Position numbers and translations under genes: made by a program. The notes beneath the pieces are model-generated. The model was not told the origin of the DNA. It did not search any database and saw nothing but the letters and a program-made list of their open reading frames with translations. From contig CANHIJ010000007.1 of assembly GCA_947460575.1 (NCBI GenBank), forward strand, positions 1 through 57,616: 57,616 bases of DNA, given 5' to 3'. Numbering within the stretch: position 1 is the first letter of the stretch; each line of letters opens with the position of its first letter. The DNA comes from Verrucomicrobiales bacterium. Its GTDB lineage: Bacteria; Verrucomicrobiota; Verrucomicrobiia; Verrucomicrobiales; V1-33. Positions 35,701 to 43,218 of the stretch are shown one piece after another.

Positions 35701-35827
35701 GGTGGCGGACATCCGGAAGCGGGACAAACTGCCGACCTCGCTGATGCCGCCGGGTTTGCTGCTGAATTATTCGGCCAAGGAATTCGCCTCGCTGCTGGAT
35801 TATCTCCAAGGCCTGGCCAAGCCGTGA
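32732..35827 (+). CDS. PVC-type membrane-bound haem-binding CxxCH protein
   Basis: A 1031-residue exported protein. After a signal peptide (about 1-21, ending VGG-AE) a beta-propeller, sugar-dehydrogenase-like domain (about 35-395) begins VPEGFEVTLFSSPPQSNYPV and contains DVDGDGRADEAKPF, PRGLVWDHDRLYL and GTRNILEVALSP. A helical HEAT-like middle follows (about 400-880). The C-terminal cytochrome-c domain has the haem motif CVACH (C908, C911, H912), then the distal region IADTYKRRELAEAILDPNKT and LPTSLMPPGLL, which supplies the Met ligand. The frame is open upstream of 32732, but the signal peptide fixes the start. Related PVC proteins are thought to oxidise sugars in the periplasm; here the gene is not beside other degradation genes. 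Confidence 0.92.
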   Translation: MHYRPLFLVLSASLLTTVGGAEPNDNAGREKAQLADVKVPEGFEVTLFSSPPQSNYPVYAAAAPDGTVYVSSDKNGSLDRAGKRGSVIRLRDVDGDGRADEAKPFVADVDSPRGLVWDHDRLYLMHPPHLSAYIDHNGDGVADEEKVLVKNIAFGFKDRPADHTSNGVTLGIDGWLYLAIGDFGFMEAEGADGKKLQLRAGGVVRVRPDGSDLQVFARGTRNILEVALSPLLDGFARDNTNDGGGWDMRFHHFSGLEEHGYPSLYMQFGEEIIQPIGNYGGGSGCGAGWLDEPGFPAGYRNVPLTVDWGREFVYRHEVAPSGGTFTDKTHEFIRLPRATDVDVDASSHLYATSFKGATFNYAGEDVGCVIRVTPKGYRAEALPDFAALDAAGLVQVMAGPSHRRRLEAQRTLLRRGLQDSAIAALQALAADGQAPLSGRVAALFALEQGQGEQAAPFQEKMMADAALRPLAIRAASDRGRALSRGLQAAMVVALGDASARTRTEAAVALARSQAAGSAGALAELLGDADPTVSHTAVRALMSLKAVEACLAVVDAPGSSDARRGGALRVLQSMHTVPVVEALLGRLASEQDSARRRGLITALCRLSAQDGVWKGDSWGTRPDTTGPYYQAAAWEATERITLALSRALAQASQGEAAFLLGEMSRHKMQDDAALGQVVALALKDVSLVPVALAQLERSGRQSPEALPLLIAAAARPETSPGDRLTAVAVLAKADSPEGALASLRALSLLAKTEEGRKAAAVFLGSPKLENYHTLMEQAALKTDGAEGVWADAALLALASRPSGSPEARQLSQVALDQGWAVPGRRVQILQAIALTRQRAYSERVLSALGDADPAVLAAAQEAAAILKLDPGAVAGPKLATLAVGEVLEAVLAAKGDAAVGGQIFLQAGCVACHTVSKDEPQRGPYLGSIADTYKRRELAEAILDPNKTIAQGFVTNLFEMADGSTQMGFVTTEAADKVVIRNVAAQEISLAVADIRKRDKLPTSLMPPGLLLNYSAKEFASLLDYLQGLAKP

Positions 35828-35885
35828 GGCGGGTCGGCGGAGGCGGGCCGGAGGTTACGCAGGGCAGAGAAGTTTGAACAAAGCG

Positions 35886-37031
35886 ATGATCTATCTGGAC
35901 CACAATGCGACCACTCCGATGGCTCCGGCCGTGCTGGAGGCGATGGAGCCGCACTGGCGGGAGCACTTTGTCAATCCTTCGAGCCACTGCCTTGCGGCCC
36001 GCCCGATTCAGCGGGCCATGGCCCAGGCCCGGGAGGAGGTGGCGGCGCTGCTGGACTGCGAGCCGGAGGAATTGATCTTCACCAGCGGGGGCACCGAGGC
36101 GCTGAATGCGGCGATTCACTCGGTCACGGTGCAGCAGCCGGAGCGCCGCCACCTCATCATCGGAAGCACGGAGCACGAGGCGGTGCGGGGCCCGGTGGCC
36201 TGGCTGGAGCGCTTTCAAGGCTATGAGGTGACGCGGCTGCCGGTGAATGGGGAAGGCCTGATGGAGGTGGCGGCGCTGGCGGAGGCGATTCGGCCGGGCC
36301 GCACCGCGGCGATCGCCCTCATGTGGGCCAACAACGAGACTGGGGTGCTGCACCCGATCGCGGAGGCGGCCGCTTTGGCGGCGGCGCACGGCATCCCGTT
36401 CATCACGGATGCGGTGCAGGCGGCGGGCAAAATGCCGCTGAGCTTGCGGCAGTCGGGGGTGCAATATGCGGCCTTCTCTGGGCATAAATTTCAGGGGCCG
36501 AAAGGGATTGGGGCACTCTACGTGCAGCGGCACCGCGCCTTCCAGCCGTGGATGCAGGGGGGGCGACAGGAAAACCGGCGGCGCGCGGGGACAGAAAATG
36601 TGTTGGGCATCGTGGGCCTGGGGGCGGCCGCGCGCCTGGCCAAGGAGGCCGAGGGCAGCGGGGTGGCCAGCCCGAGGGCGCTGCGGGACGCATTCGAGGG
36701 AGAGGTGTTGCGCCGCATTCCCGGCAGCCGCGCCAACGGATCCCGGCTGCGGCGGGTGGACAACACCAGCAGTTTGCGCTTCGAGGGCTGCCAGGCGGAG
36801 GGCCTGCTGCTGCTGCTCGACCAGCGCGGGGTTTGCGCCAGCGCGGGCAGCGCCTGCCACACCGGCAGCTTGGAACCATCACACGTCCTCACCGCCATGG
36901 GGCTGGACTTCGCCGCCGCGCGCAGCACCCTGCGCTTCAGCCTCGCTCGCAGCACCAGCGCCGCCGAAATGGATAGGGCACTCGAAGCCCTGGTGGAGGC
37001 GGTGGCCAAATTCCGCTCCCTAGTGGCCTGA
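35886..37031 (+). CDS. Cysteine desulfurase (NifS/IscS-like)
   Basis: A PLP enzyme that removes sulfur from cysteine for Fe-S clusters or thio-modifications. The 381-residue product begins MIYLDHNATTP and has FTSGGTEALNAAI, the STEHEAV block, MWANNETGVLHPI, the PLP Lys in SGHKFQGPKGIGALY and the persulfide Cys in GVCASAGSACHTGSLEPSHVL, a NifS/IscS (group I) loop. I chose the ATG at 35886; an in-frame TTG at 35874 adds MNKA. No iscU, iscR or nif gene is adjacent, so whether it is the main IscS cannot be told. It converges on a glycosyltransferase gene. Confidence 0.93.
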   Translation: MIYLDHNATTPMAPAVLEAMEPHWREHFVNPSSHCLAARPIQRAMAQAREEVAALLDCEPEELIFTSGGTEALNAAIHSVTVQQPERRHLIIGSTEHEAVRGPVAWLERFQGYEVTRLPVNGEGLMEVAALAEAIRPGRTAAIALMWANNETGVLHPIAEAAALAAAHGIPFITDAVQAAGKMPLSLRQSGVQYAAFSGHKFQGPKGIGALYVQRHRAFQPWMQGGRQENRRRAGTENVLGIVGLGAAARLAKEAEGSGVASPRALRDAFEGEVLRRIPGSRANGSRLRRVDNTSSLRFEGCQAEGLLLLLDQRGVCASAGSACHTGSLEPSHVLTAMGLDFAAARSTLRFSLARSTSAAEMDRALEALVEAVAKFRSLVA

Positions 37032-37032
37032 G

Positions 37033-37079
37033 CCTGAGGCTGGGGAGCGGCTGGGGAGCGGCCGGAGAAAAGCCTCAGG
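37033..37079. repeat. Inverted repeat between convergent genes
   Basis: CCTGAGGCT (37033-37041) and AGCCTCAGG (37071-37079) are perfect 9-bp inverted copies. They bracket two direct copies of GGCTGGGGAGC. The pair lies exactly between the ends of the cysteine desulfurase and the - strand glycosyltransferase genes. It may act as a bidirectional terminator, but there is no T tract on either side. Confidence 0.45.
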
Positions 37080-37821
37080 AGGCGGAGCTCCGGGGGCGGG
37101 GGATTTTGCCGGAGAGGCGCTTTTTGAGGAAGCCCCAGCTGAGGCGGAAGCACTGGAGCCCATAGCGCACGCTTTTGCTGAAGGGGATGGAGGAACTGTC
37201 CTCTTCGTAAATGGTGGGGCAGGTGATTTCGCAGGTCTGGAGGCCTTTTTCGAGGCAGGCGACGAGGGCTTCGTTGTCGAAGATGAAGTTGTTGGCCAGG
37301 TCGTGGAAGGGGATGGATTCGAGCGCGCGGCGGGTGTAGGCGCGGTATCCGGTGTGGAATTCGGTGTGGCGGATCCCCATGCAGGCGCCCATGGCCGCGG
37401 TGATGAGGCGGTTGGGCACATATTTCCAGATGGGCATGCCGGTCCCAAGGGTGCCGCTGCCGCTGGTGCGGCTCGCCAAACAAAGGTCGTAGGGGGTGTC
37501 GATCAGCATCGCGGCCATCGCCGGGACCATGGCGGGCGAGTACTGGCAGTCGGGGTGGAGCAGGACGATGATGTCGGCCCCCGCGTCGAGGGCCAGCTGG
37601 AGGCAGCGCTTGACGTTGCCGCCGTAGTTGAGGTTTTGCGCGTTGCGGTAGGCGCTCATGCCGAGGGCTTGGGCTTGGGCAAAGCCGTCGTCTTTTGAGC
37701 AGTCGTCCACAAAGATCACCGTATCCACGACGTCGCGGGGGATGCTGTCCCACATGCGCTGGATGGTTTTGCCCGCATAATAGGCGGGCATGGTGACGGC
37801 GATTTGCTTACCCCGGATCAT
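37075..37821 (-). CDS. Glycosyltransferase family 2
   Basis: A 248-residue GT-A enzyme without membrane helices. It begins VTMPAYYAGKTIQRMWDSIP and has the nucleotide-sugar block FVDDCSKDDGFAQA, then NLNYGGNVKRCLQLALDAGA and the metal-binding stretch LLHPDCQYSP in place of a canonical DxD, as in many dolichol-phosphate-mannose-synthase-like enzymes. HTGYRAYTRRALESIPF follows. The C-terminus is short and basic. It would use a UDP- or GDP-sugar to make a polyprenyl-phosphate sugar or a surface glycan. It sits divergently from three further GT2 genes. Confidence 0.92.
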   Translation of the reverse strand: MIRGKQIAVTMPAYYAGKTIQRMWDSIPRDVVDTVIFVDDCSKDDGFAQAQALGMSAYRNAQNLNYGGNVKRCLQLALDAGADIIVLLHPDCQYSPAMVPAMAAMLIDTPYDLCLASRTSGSGTLGTGMPIWKYVPNRLITAAMGACMGIRHTEFHTGYRAYTRRALESIPFHDLANNFIFDNEALVACLEKGLQTCEITCPTIYEEDSSSIPFSKSVRYGLQCFRLSWGFLKKRLSGKIPRPRSSAS

Positions 37822-38189
37822 GGCCTGCGTTAGAGGTCAGCCGCCAGGGAGTCAAGCGGCAAGGGGCTGGGTGGAGCGGCCGCGAAAGGAAGATCGGCGG
37901 CCTACGGCGCGCGCGACTCGGGATCCCGAGCCGGGGGGCGGAAACCACCGGCGGACCCTGGGGGAGCTCGCGGCGCGCCGATTAGGTCAAGAGTGGGCGC
38001 TGACCGTTAGGGGCTTGCGGAAATACCTAGCGTCACCGGAACGCGGACCGCCCTACCCAAACGAAACGCCAATTAGGCAAAATAAACCTTGCGCCGTCGG
38101 CGGGCCGTCGGCCATGTCTGTATAGCTTGAACCGCCTTGCCCTCGAAAGTCTCTTTTGGCTAGCCGTTCCTTTTTCACAAGCCGACGCC
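37822..38189. other. Gene-free divergent gap between glycosyltransferase genes
   Basis: These 368 bp separate the - strand glycosyltransferase from the + strand trio. Codon-like structure is absent and no RNA gene is recognised. A TTG at 38127 would extend the following gene by 21 residues, but they are hydrophobic without being a convincing signal. The right half is lower in G than most of the window (CGAAACGCCAATTAGG, AAAATAAACC), and should hold the promoters of both units; I cannot assign boxes. Confidence 0.5.
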
Positions 38190-39143
38190 ATGAACCCATT
38201 CCCCCTCCCCAGCATATCAGTCGTCATGATTGTAGGCACTAACCGCGAAAATGCCCAAGGCGTGCTGGATGCCCTCCAAAGCCAAAGTTGCGCCGACGGC
38301 CTGCTGGAAATCGTGGTCTTCGATTGCGCGGAGGCCTCTGTGCCCGCCCTGAAAATGCCAGGGCGCTTCGCGGCTCAATATATCCGTCGCCCGGGCCTCC
38401 ACTTTTGGCGCGTCGCCCGCGCCCAGGCCGCGCAGCAAGCCTCGGCTCCGGTGGTGGCCTTTCTCGAGGACCATTGCGAACCCCACGCCACTTGGGCGGA
38501 GCGACTGCTTGAGGCCCATGCTGACGGGCGCTGGGCGGCGGTCGGCTATGCCTTCACCAATGGCAGCGGCGATTCATGGTGGTCCCGCTCGGCGCTCATG
38601 GCGGATTACGGATTCTTCGCGCATCCCGTGGAGGGCGGGCCCGCTCGCCTGCTCGCGGGAAATAACGTTTCCTACGCCCGGTGGTTTCTCGATGAACTGG
38701 GCGACGATTTCGAAAAATCTGTTGGAGTGGATTTCAATGTGCAGGAGATAGCAAATGCCCGGGGCCTCCCGATGAAAGTGGCTCCCGGGGTGCTCGCCGC
38801 CCACCGCTGCTACTCCGGCCTGGGGAAACTGTGCGCCGCAAATTTCTACTACCTGAAAATCCTTTCGGTCGCCCGGGCCAAGGCCAACGGCTGGTCTTTT
38901 CCCACGCGCCTGGGATGGGCTTGCGGCGTCGTGGCGCTCGTCCCCAGCCTGCGCGTCCTGCGGCTGGCGAAATCTATGTTCCGCCGCCCCTCGCTGATCC
39001 CCGATTTCCTGGCCTCAGTCCCGGTGGTGTTTCTGGTTTATAGCGCCGCGGCGCTGGGCGAGGCCTCTGGGTATATTTTCGGCCTAAGCGATGCCGAGGA
39101 GAAATTCGTCCATTGGGAATTGAACACCGACCGCATCGCGTGA
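38190..39143 (+). CDS. Glycosyltransferase family 2 with EDH motif
   Basis: A 317-residue GT-A protein. ISVVMIVGTNRENAQGVLDA begins the nucleotide fold. The usual D-x-D is replaced by VAFLEDHCEPHATW, which the next gene shares. GNNVSYARWFLDELGDDFEK follows. The C-terminal third (about 220-310) has hydrophobic stretches (LGWACGVVALVP; FLASVPVVFLVYSAAALGEA) that may associate with the membrane. Base composition is more C-rich than neighbouring genes. ATG 38190 is preferred over TTG 38127. It probably extends a surface polysaccharide; the donor and acceptor are unknown. Confidence 0.88.
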   Translation: MNPFPLPSISVVMIVGTNRENAQGVLDALQSQSCADGLLEIVVFDCAEASVPALKMPGRFAAQYIRRPGLHFWRVARAQAAQQASAPVVAFLEDHCEPHATWAERLLEAHADGRWAAVGYAFTNGSGDSWWSRSALMADYGFFAHPVEGGPARLLAGNNVSYARWFLDELGDDFEKSVGVDFNVQEIANARGLPMKVAPGVLAAHRCYSGLGKLCAANFYYLKILSVARAKANGWSFPTRLGWACGVVALVPSLRVLRLAKSMFRRPSLIPDFLASVPVVFLVYSAAALGEASGYIFGLSDAEEKFVHWELNTDRIA

Positions 39144-39175
39144 AGCTCCCCAGCCGCAGCTTGTATGAATAGGAA

Positions 39176-40324
39176 ATGCTCTCCGAGCGCTTTGCGCGGC
39201 GTTTGGAAAACCTGCCGATCCATCCGAAAATGAAAAATTTGCCTAACAATAACTGCGATGCGACCTCGCCCGCGCGGCTGTCCGTAGTGGTTGTCGCCCG
39301 GGGGCGCCTTTCGAGTATCCAAAAAACGCTAGAATGCCTGCTGGCCCAAACGGCGGCGGGCCGCGTGGAGTTGATCTTATCGACGGACTCGCCTGCGCTT
39401 TTGGCGGAAGCGGAAAAGTTCGTCTCGGCGCGCCCGCGCTTTGCCCAAGCGCGCTTCCGGCTCGATGCCCAAAAAGACATAGCGCTCGCGCGGGTCTCGG
39501 GCGCGGCGGAAGCCAGCGGGGACAGCGTGGCCTTTGCCGAGGACCACTGTTTCTATGACCCAAACTGGGCGCAGGAGGTCCTGGCGGCCTTTGACTCCTC
39601 GGAGGCCGTCATGGGCGCGGCCCCGCTGATGCTCAACCCAAATCGGGAGTCTGCCGTCAGCCGGGCGCAGTTTCTCTTGAGCCACGGACTGTTTGAGGTT
39701 GGCCTCGGGGAGGGGCGCTTTGCATCTTGCGAACAACTTCCCTGGCACAGCGCGGCGTATCGGCGCGGGCCCTTTATAGCCGAAAGCCGGGACGAGGGTT
39801 CTTTTCACGCCGAGTCGTTCATGCAGCGCAATATCCTGCGCCGCCACCCCGGTTCGCGTTTCGTGCGCTGCACGCAAAGCATCTCGAGGCACGTCAACAT
39901 GAGCCGACTCCTTCCCGCGCTGGGGCTGGCCTACTACGGCGGCAGAGTTTTTGGGGCCGAGCGGGCCAAACGCCAGCGCTGGGGCTGGCCTGCCAGGTCC
40001 GCTCGCTTCTTCGCTTTTCCCCTGGTAGCCCTGCTCAAGCTCGCGCGCCGCACCCCGCATCTGTGGGATGGCGCATCGCCCTCACAAACTCTGGCCACTT
40101 TTCTCGCTGCTGGGCCCATTGCCCTGTGCCACGCCCTCGGCGAAGCGTGGGGAATCTGTTTTGGAAGACGCGGCACCTCGGAAAAGCACGCCGCTTTCGA
40201 GTGCGACCGTTCCCGTTTTCTGCGCCCCGCCGAGTGGCATCATCTCTTGCCGGATGCCGCTTGGGCGCAAGAAAATCCTGCCTCCGGCGCGAGCCGCCCA
40301 GAGAAAGTTATCCCCTGCCTATGA
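39176..40324 (+). CDS. Glycosyltransferase family 2 with EDH motif, paralogue
   Basis: A 382-residue GT2 relative of the preceding gene. The GT-A core starts near residue 34 with RLSVVVVARGRLSSIQKTLE and carries VAFAEDHCFYDPNWAQEVL, aligning with the EDH-C motif of its neighbour. Hydrophobic segments lie around 270-330 (FFAFPLVALLKLARRTP; FLAAGPIALCHALGEAWG). GGAAATG precedes the start; ATG at MKNLPNNN, 18 codons in, is an alternative that begins nearer the fold. It overlaps the next glycosyltransferase by 4 bp (ATGA). It may have arisen by duplication with the upstream gene. Confidence 0.87.
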   Translation: MLSERFARRLENLPIHPKMKNLPNNNCDATSPARLSVVVVARGRLSSIQKTLECLLAQTAAGRVELILSTDSPALLAEAEKFVSARPRFAQARFRLDAQKDIALARVSGAAEASGDSVAFAEDHCFYDPNWAQEVLAAFDSSEAVMGAAPLMLNPNRESAVSRAQFLLSHGLFEVGLGEGRFASCEQLPWHSAAYRRGPFIAESRDEGSFHAESFMQRNILRRHPGSRFVRCTQSISRHVNMSRLLPALGLAYYGGRVFGAERAKRQRWGWPARSARFFAFPLVALLKLARRTPHLWDGASPSQTLATFLAAGPIALCHALGEAWGICFGRRGTSEKHAAFECDRSRFLRPAEWHHLLPDAAWAQENPASGASRPEKVIPCL

Positions 40325-41235
40325 CTGCGGACCCGGCCCCCTTGGCTTCCATCATCGTCGCCGCTTACCATTCCGCAGACTTTCTGCCGCGCTGCCTTGA
40401 ATCGCTGATAGGCCAAACTTTGCAAAACTTCGAAATTATCGTCGTCAACAGTTCCCCCGAAACCCGCACCGCCGCAGTGCTTTCGACCTTTCCAGCGGTC
40501 CGCTTTCACCAGCACCCCGAGCGACTCCTCCCCCACGCGGCGCGCAACGTCGGCGCGGAAATGGCTCGCGGAAGGTTGTTGGTTTTTACGGACGCCGATT
40601 GCCGGGCCGAACCGGGCTGGCTCGCGGCGCTCGCGGAAAGCCAGGCTGCCGGGCACGAACTCGTCGGCGGGGTCATCGAAACCGCGGCCCCGCACCTCGT
40701 TTCGCGCGCCATCCACCTGCTGAAATATTTCGCTTATCTCCGGGGCCGCCCCGCTGGACCTTTTGATCTCGCGGCCACGGGCAGCATGCTCGCTTCGCAG
40801 GCCGCCTGGCGCTTGGCGGGTCCCTTCGACGGCTCCCTCTTTGCCGGAGACGCCTTATTCAGCTCGAGGGCGCTTCGGGCGGGTATCACGCCGTGGTTCG
40901 AGCCCCGCGCCGTGGTCGTCGACCAGGATGAAAAACTTCCCAGCGGCTTTTTTGGGGATCGACTCCGCCGCGGCCAGGAATTCGGCAAGATGCGCGCCGA
41001 GTTTGCGCATTGGACTCGCCCGCAGTTGGCGATGCGCTCGGCCTTGGCTCCGGTCGCCCTCGCCTTTACCCTGGGAAGAATGTTCCACCAATGCCGTCGC
41101 GCGGGGAGGCTCACTGATTTCGCCGTCACCTTCCCTTTCCAACTCGCCGCCCAAGCGGCCTGGTGCTTTGGCGAAGCCCTCGGCTATGCCGAATTGTCTC
41201 AAAAGGCCATCCCGGGCGACCGCCCTACGCTATGA
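40321..41235 (+). CDS. Glycosyltransferase family 2 with canonical DxD
   Basis: A 304-residue GT2. It begins ASIIVAAYHSADFLPRCLES and has IIVVNSSPETRTAAVL, NVGAEMARGRLLVFTDADCR (the D-x-D metal site) and GSMLASQAAWRLAGPFDGSL. Hydrophobic residues around 240-285 may touch the membrane. The ATG overlaps the previous gene's stop, so the three + strand transferases form an operon. Here the acceptor-side acid/base region reads FAGDALFSSRALRAG. It converges on the LysM gene, 56 bp away. Confidence 0.9.
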   Translation: MTADPAPLASIIVAAYHSADFLPRCLESLIGQTLQNFEIIVVNSSPETRTAAVLSTFPAVRFHQHPERLLPHAARNVGAEMARGRLLVFTDADCRAEPGWLAALAESQAAGHELVGGVIETAAPHLVSRAIHLLKYFAYLRGRPAGPFDLAATGSMLASQAAWRLAGPFDGSLFAGDALFSSRALRAGITPWFEPRAVVVDQDEKLPSGFFGDRLRRGQEFGKMRAEFAHWTRPQLAMRSALAPVALAFTLGRMFHQCRRAGRLTDFAVTFPFQLAAQAAWCFGEALGYAELSQKAIPGDRPTL

Positions 41236-41291
41236 CTGCCCCGCAGATGGGGTAGCTTTCCTGGCAGGTTGTGGCGAGCCGAGGGGCCCGG

Positions 41292-42248
41292 CTAGTGGAG
41301 CTGGCCGCCGTTTTTCCAGGGGACGGTGATGACGCTGCCGGAGGCGGGGCTGTCAAAGGTGCCGAGCTGGTTGAGTTGGCGCAGGGTGCTGGGGGTGGTG
41401 CGGAATTCGCGGGCGATGCTCTCGAGGTTGTCGTTTTCGGCGACGAGGTAAGCGACTTCACTGCCTGGGGAGACGGTCTCGGGCGGGAGGGCGTCCTCCG
41501 GTGGGGTGGCGCCTTCGGGGGCCGGGGGGGGGGCGTCGCTGGCGTCGGATTGGGGGAGCGGGGAGCTGGGGAGGCGAATTTTGGGGGAATTTGGGGCGGA
41601 GGGGGCTGGGCTGGAGCGGGCGGCGAGTTGGGTGGCGGGAAGGATTAATTTTTGGTTGGGGGCGAGGCGCTTGGGGTCAATGGCGCGGTTGGCCTGGGAG
41701 AGGGCGGCGACGCTGAGACCGCGGCTGCGGGCGATCGAGGAGAGGGTTTCGCCGCTTTTGACCACGTGGTAGTAGGCGTCGGGGGCTGGGAGAGGGGTGA
41801 CCGGGGAGCCCGAGGGACGGGGAAGTTTTTTTTCCTTGGCTTGGGTCGGCCGGGCTGGGGGGGTGAGGTCGATGGTGGTGTCGCGCTCTGAATGGGGGGC
41901 CATGGGGCGCGCCAGGGGCTTTTGGGGGTCCGGGTGGGTCGATGGGGAGCGCGGTTTGGCGGCGGCGCCGAGGCTGGAAGCGGGCGGCGCAGCCAGGGGC
42001 TTGGCGGCGGCGTTTGGGCCCTTGGCGGGCAGGCTCAGCTTCTGGCCCTGGGCGATTTGGCCGCCTTTGAGTTGGGGATTGGCGCGCTGCAGCACGGCGA
42101 GGGAGATGCGGTGATGTCGGGCGATTTGGCTGAGGGTATCGCCCCGGCGCACGGTGTAGTCGGCGGCAGCGGCGGAGGGAAGGGCGGGGGATGCGCACAG
42201 CAGCGCCAGGGCCAAGCGCGACGATATCCGAAGTTGCAGATAATTCAT
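41292..42248 (-). CDS. Secreted protein with three LysM domains
   Basis: A 318-residue exported protein. The signal peptide ends ALPSAAAA before three peptidoglycan-binding LysM domains: about 30-75 (YTVRRGDTLSQIARHHRISL), 160-205 (YHVVKSGETLSSIARSRGLS) and 265-310 (AYLVAENDNLESIAREFRTT). Long Pro/Ala/Ser linkers join them. There is no catalytic domain, so it likely tethers or localises wall enzymes. The ATG at 42248 gives MNYLQLRISS; upstream TTG at 42287 coincides with the predicted -35. It is divergent from an amidase gene, which strengthens a wall role. Confidence 0.9.
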   Translation of the reverse strand: MNYLQLRISSRLALALLCASPALPSAAAADYTVRRGDTLSQIARHHRISLAVLQRANPQLKGGQIAQGQKLSLPAKGPNAAAKPLAAPPASSLGAAAKPRSPSTHPDPQKPLARPMAPHSERDTTIDLTPPARPTQAKEKKLPRPSGSPVTPLPAPDAYYHVVKSGETLSSIARSRGLSVAALSQANRAIDPKRLAPNQKLILPATQLAARSSPAPSAPNSPKIRLPSSPLPQSDASDAPPPAPEGATPPEDALPPETVSPGSEVAYLVAENDNLESIAREFRTTPSTLRQLNQLGTFDSPASGSVITVPWKNGGQLH

Positions 42249-42258
42249 ACCAGTGTAT

Positions 42259-42287
42259 ATTTTAAAATACTTAACAGCAAAGTTCAA
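42259..42287 (-). promoter_or_regulatory. Predicted sigma70-type promoter for the LysM gene
   Basis: On the - strand, TTGAAC (42287-42282), a 17-bp spacer and TAAAAT (42264-42259). Both boxes differ from consensus by only one base or so. The expected transcript start is near 42252, only about 4 bases before the ATG, so the message would be almost leaderless. Its -35 shares bases with the + strand promoter. Confidence 0.5.
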
Positions 42288-42311
42288 CGAATTTGCTTTA
42301 ATTTTTAAAAT
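42283..42311 (+). promoter_or_regulatory. Predicted sigma70-type promoter for the amidase gene
   Basis: TTCAAC (42283-42288), a 17-bp spacer and TAAAAT (42306-42311). The -35 lies on the same bases as the - strand TTGAAC, since GTTCAAC is nearly self-complementary. The transcript start would be near 42318, giving a leader of about 13 bases before ATG 42331. Confidence 0.45.
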
Positions 42312-42330
42312 TTAACTCCCATTTTGCCCA

Positions 42331-43206
42331 ATGGTTCGAAGCGCGCGAGCAGAGCGAGTCCATTTCCGCCTTCGGGTGGGGGTGGCGCTGCTGAGTTGGG
42401 GAGGGTTTTGGGTGTGCCAGGCGAGGGTGGGAGATGGAGCGGGAGCGGGCCGAGCGGAGATTTTTGTGGCGCCGCAGGTGGAAGGGGTGGTGCCGCGGGC
42501 GGAGGTGGTGGAGCCTTTGGAAGGAGGGGAGGAGGCCGTGGTGATGATCGATCCTGGGCATGGGGGCCTGGACGGGGGAACGGTGGGGAACGGGTTGGTG
42601 GAGAAGGACTGGACGCTGAAGGTGGGGTTGGCTTTGGCGGAGGAATTGCGGCGGCGGGGCCACCGGGTGGCGCTGACGCGGGAGGGGGACAGCACGTTGC
42701 CCTTGGCGGACCGCCCGGCCTTGGTGAACGCGGCGCCGCGGCTGGCCCTGTTGTCGATCCATTTCAACGCTGGGGCGGCCGATGTGGCTGGGGTGGAGAC
42801 CTGGTATTCCTGGCCGAAGAAGCCGGAGATCATGGCGCGCCTGCACGATGGGGAGGGGCTGCCGGTGGCGGGGACGGGGCCGGACGACGGGCAGAAGTTG
42901 GCCCTGGCGGTGCAGGCGGCGGTGCAGCGGCACACCGGGGCGCGGGACCGCGGGATTAAGAATCGAGAGGATTTGGCGATGACCAGTCGGATCGTGTGTC
43001 CGGCGGTGTTGATTGAGTGCGGCTTTTTGTCGAGCGCGCCGGAGAGCCGGAAGATTGGGGAGGCGGGCTACCGGAAGAAATTGGTGCGGGGGATTGCCGA
43101 TGGCTACGAGGAATGGCTGGTGGGTCGCTCGGGGGTACCGACGGGAGCGGGGGTACCGCTGAGCGCGCCCTCGGCGGGGGAAGCGGCGGGCGACGCCGAG
43201 CACTGA
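42331..43206 (+). CDS. N-acetylmuramoyl-L-alanine amidase (Amidase_3)
   Basis: A zinc amidase that cuts the lactyl-amide bond between glycan and peptide in peptidoglycan. The 291-residue protein has a membrane or signal segment (about 12-30), then the catalytic domain: DPGHGGLDGGTVGNGLVEKD with the first zinc His and Glu, LLSIHFNAGAADVAG with the second His, and PAVLIECGFLS with the catalytic Glu. The last 30 residues are Gly/Ala/Pro-rich. It is divergent from the LysM-protein gene, from overlapping promoters, consistent with joint use in cell separation or wall turnover. Confidence 0.94.
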   Translation: MVRSARAERVHFRLRVGVALLSWGGFWVCQARVGDGAGAGRAEIFVAPQVEGVVPRAEVVEPLEGGEEAVVMIDPGHGGLDGGTVGNGLVEKDWTLKVGLALAEELRRRGHRVALTREGDSTLPLADRPALVNAAPRLALLSIHFNAGAADVAGVETWYSWPKKPEIMARLHDGEGLPVAGTGPDDGQKLALAVQAAVQRHTGARDRGIKNREDLAMTSRIVCPAVLIECGFLSSAPESRKIGEAGYRKKLVRGIADGYEEWLVGRSGVPTGAGVPLSAPSAGEAAGDAEH

Positions 43207-43218
43207 GGGGTTTGAGGG

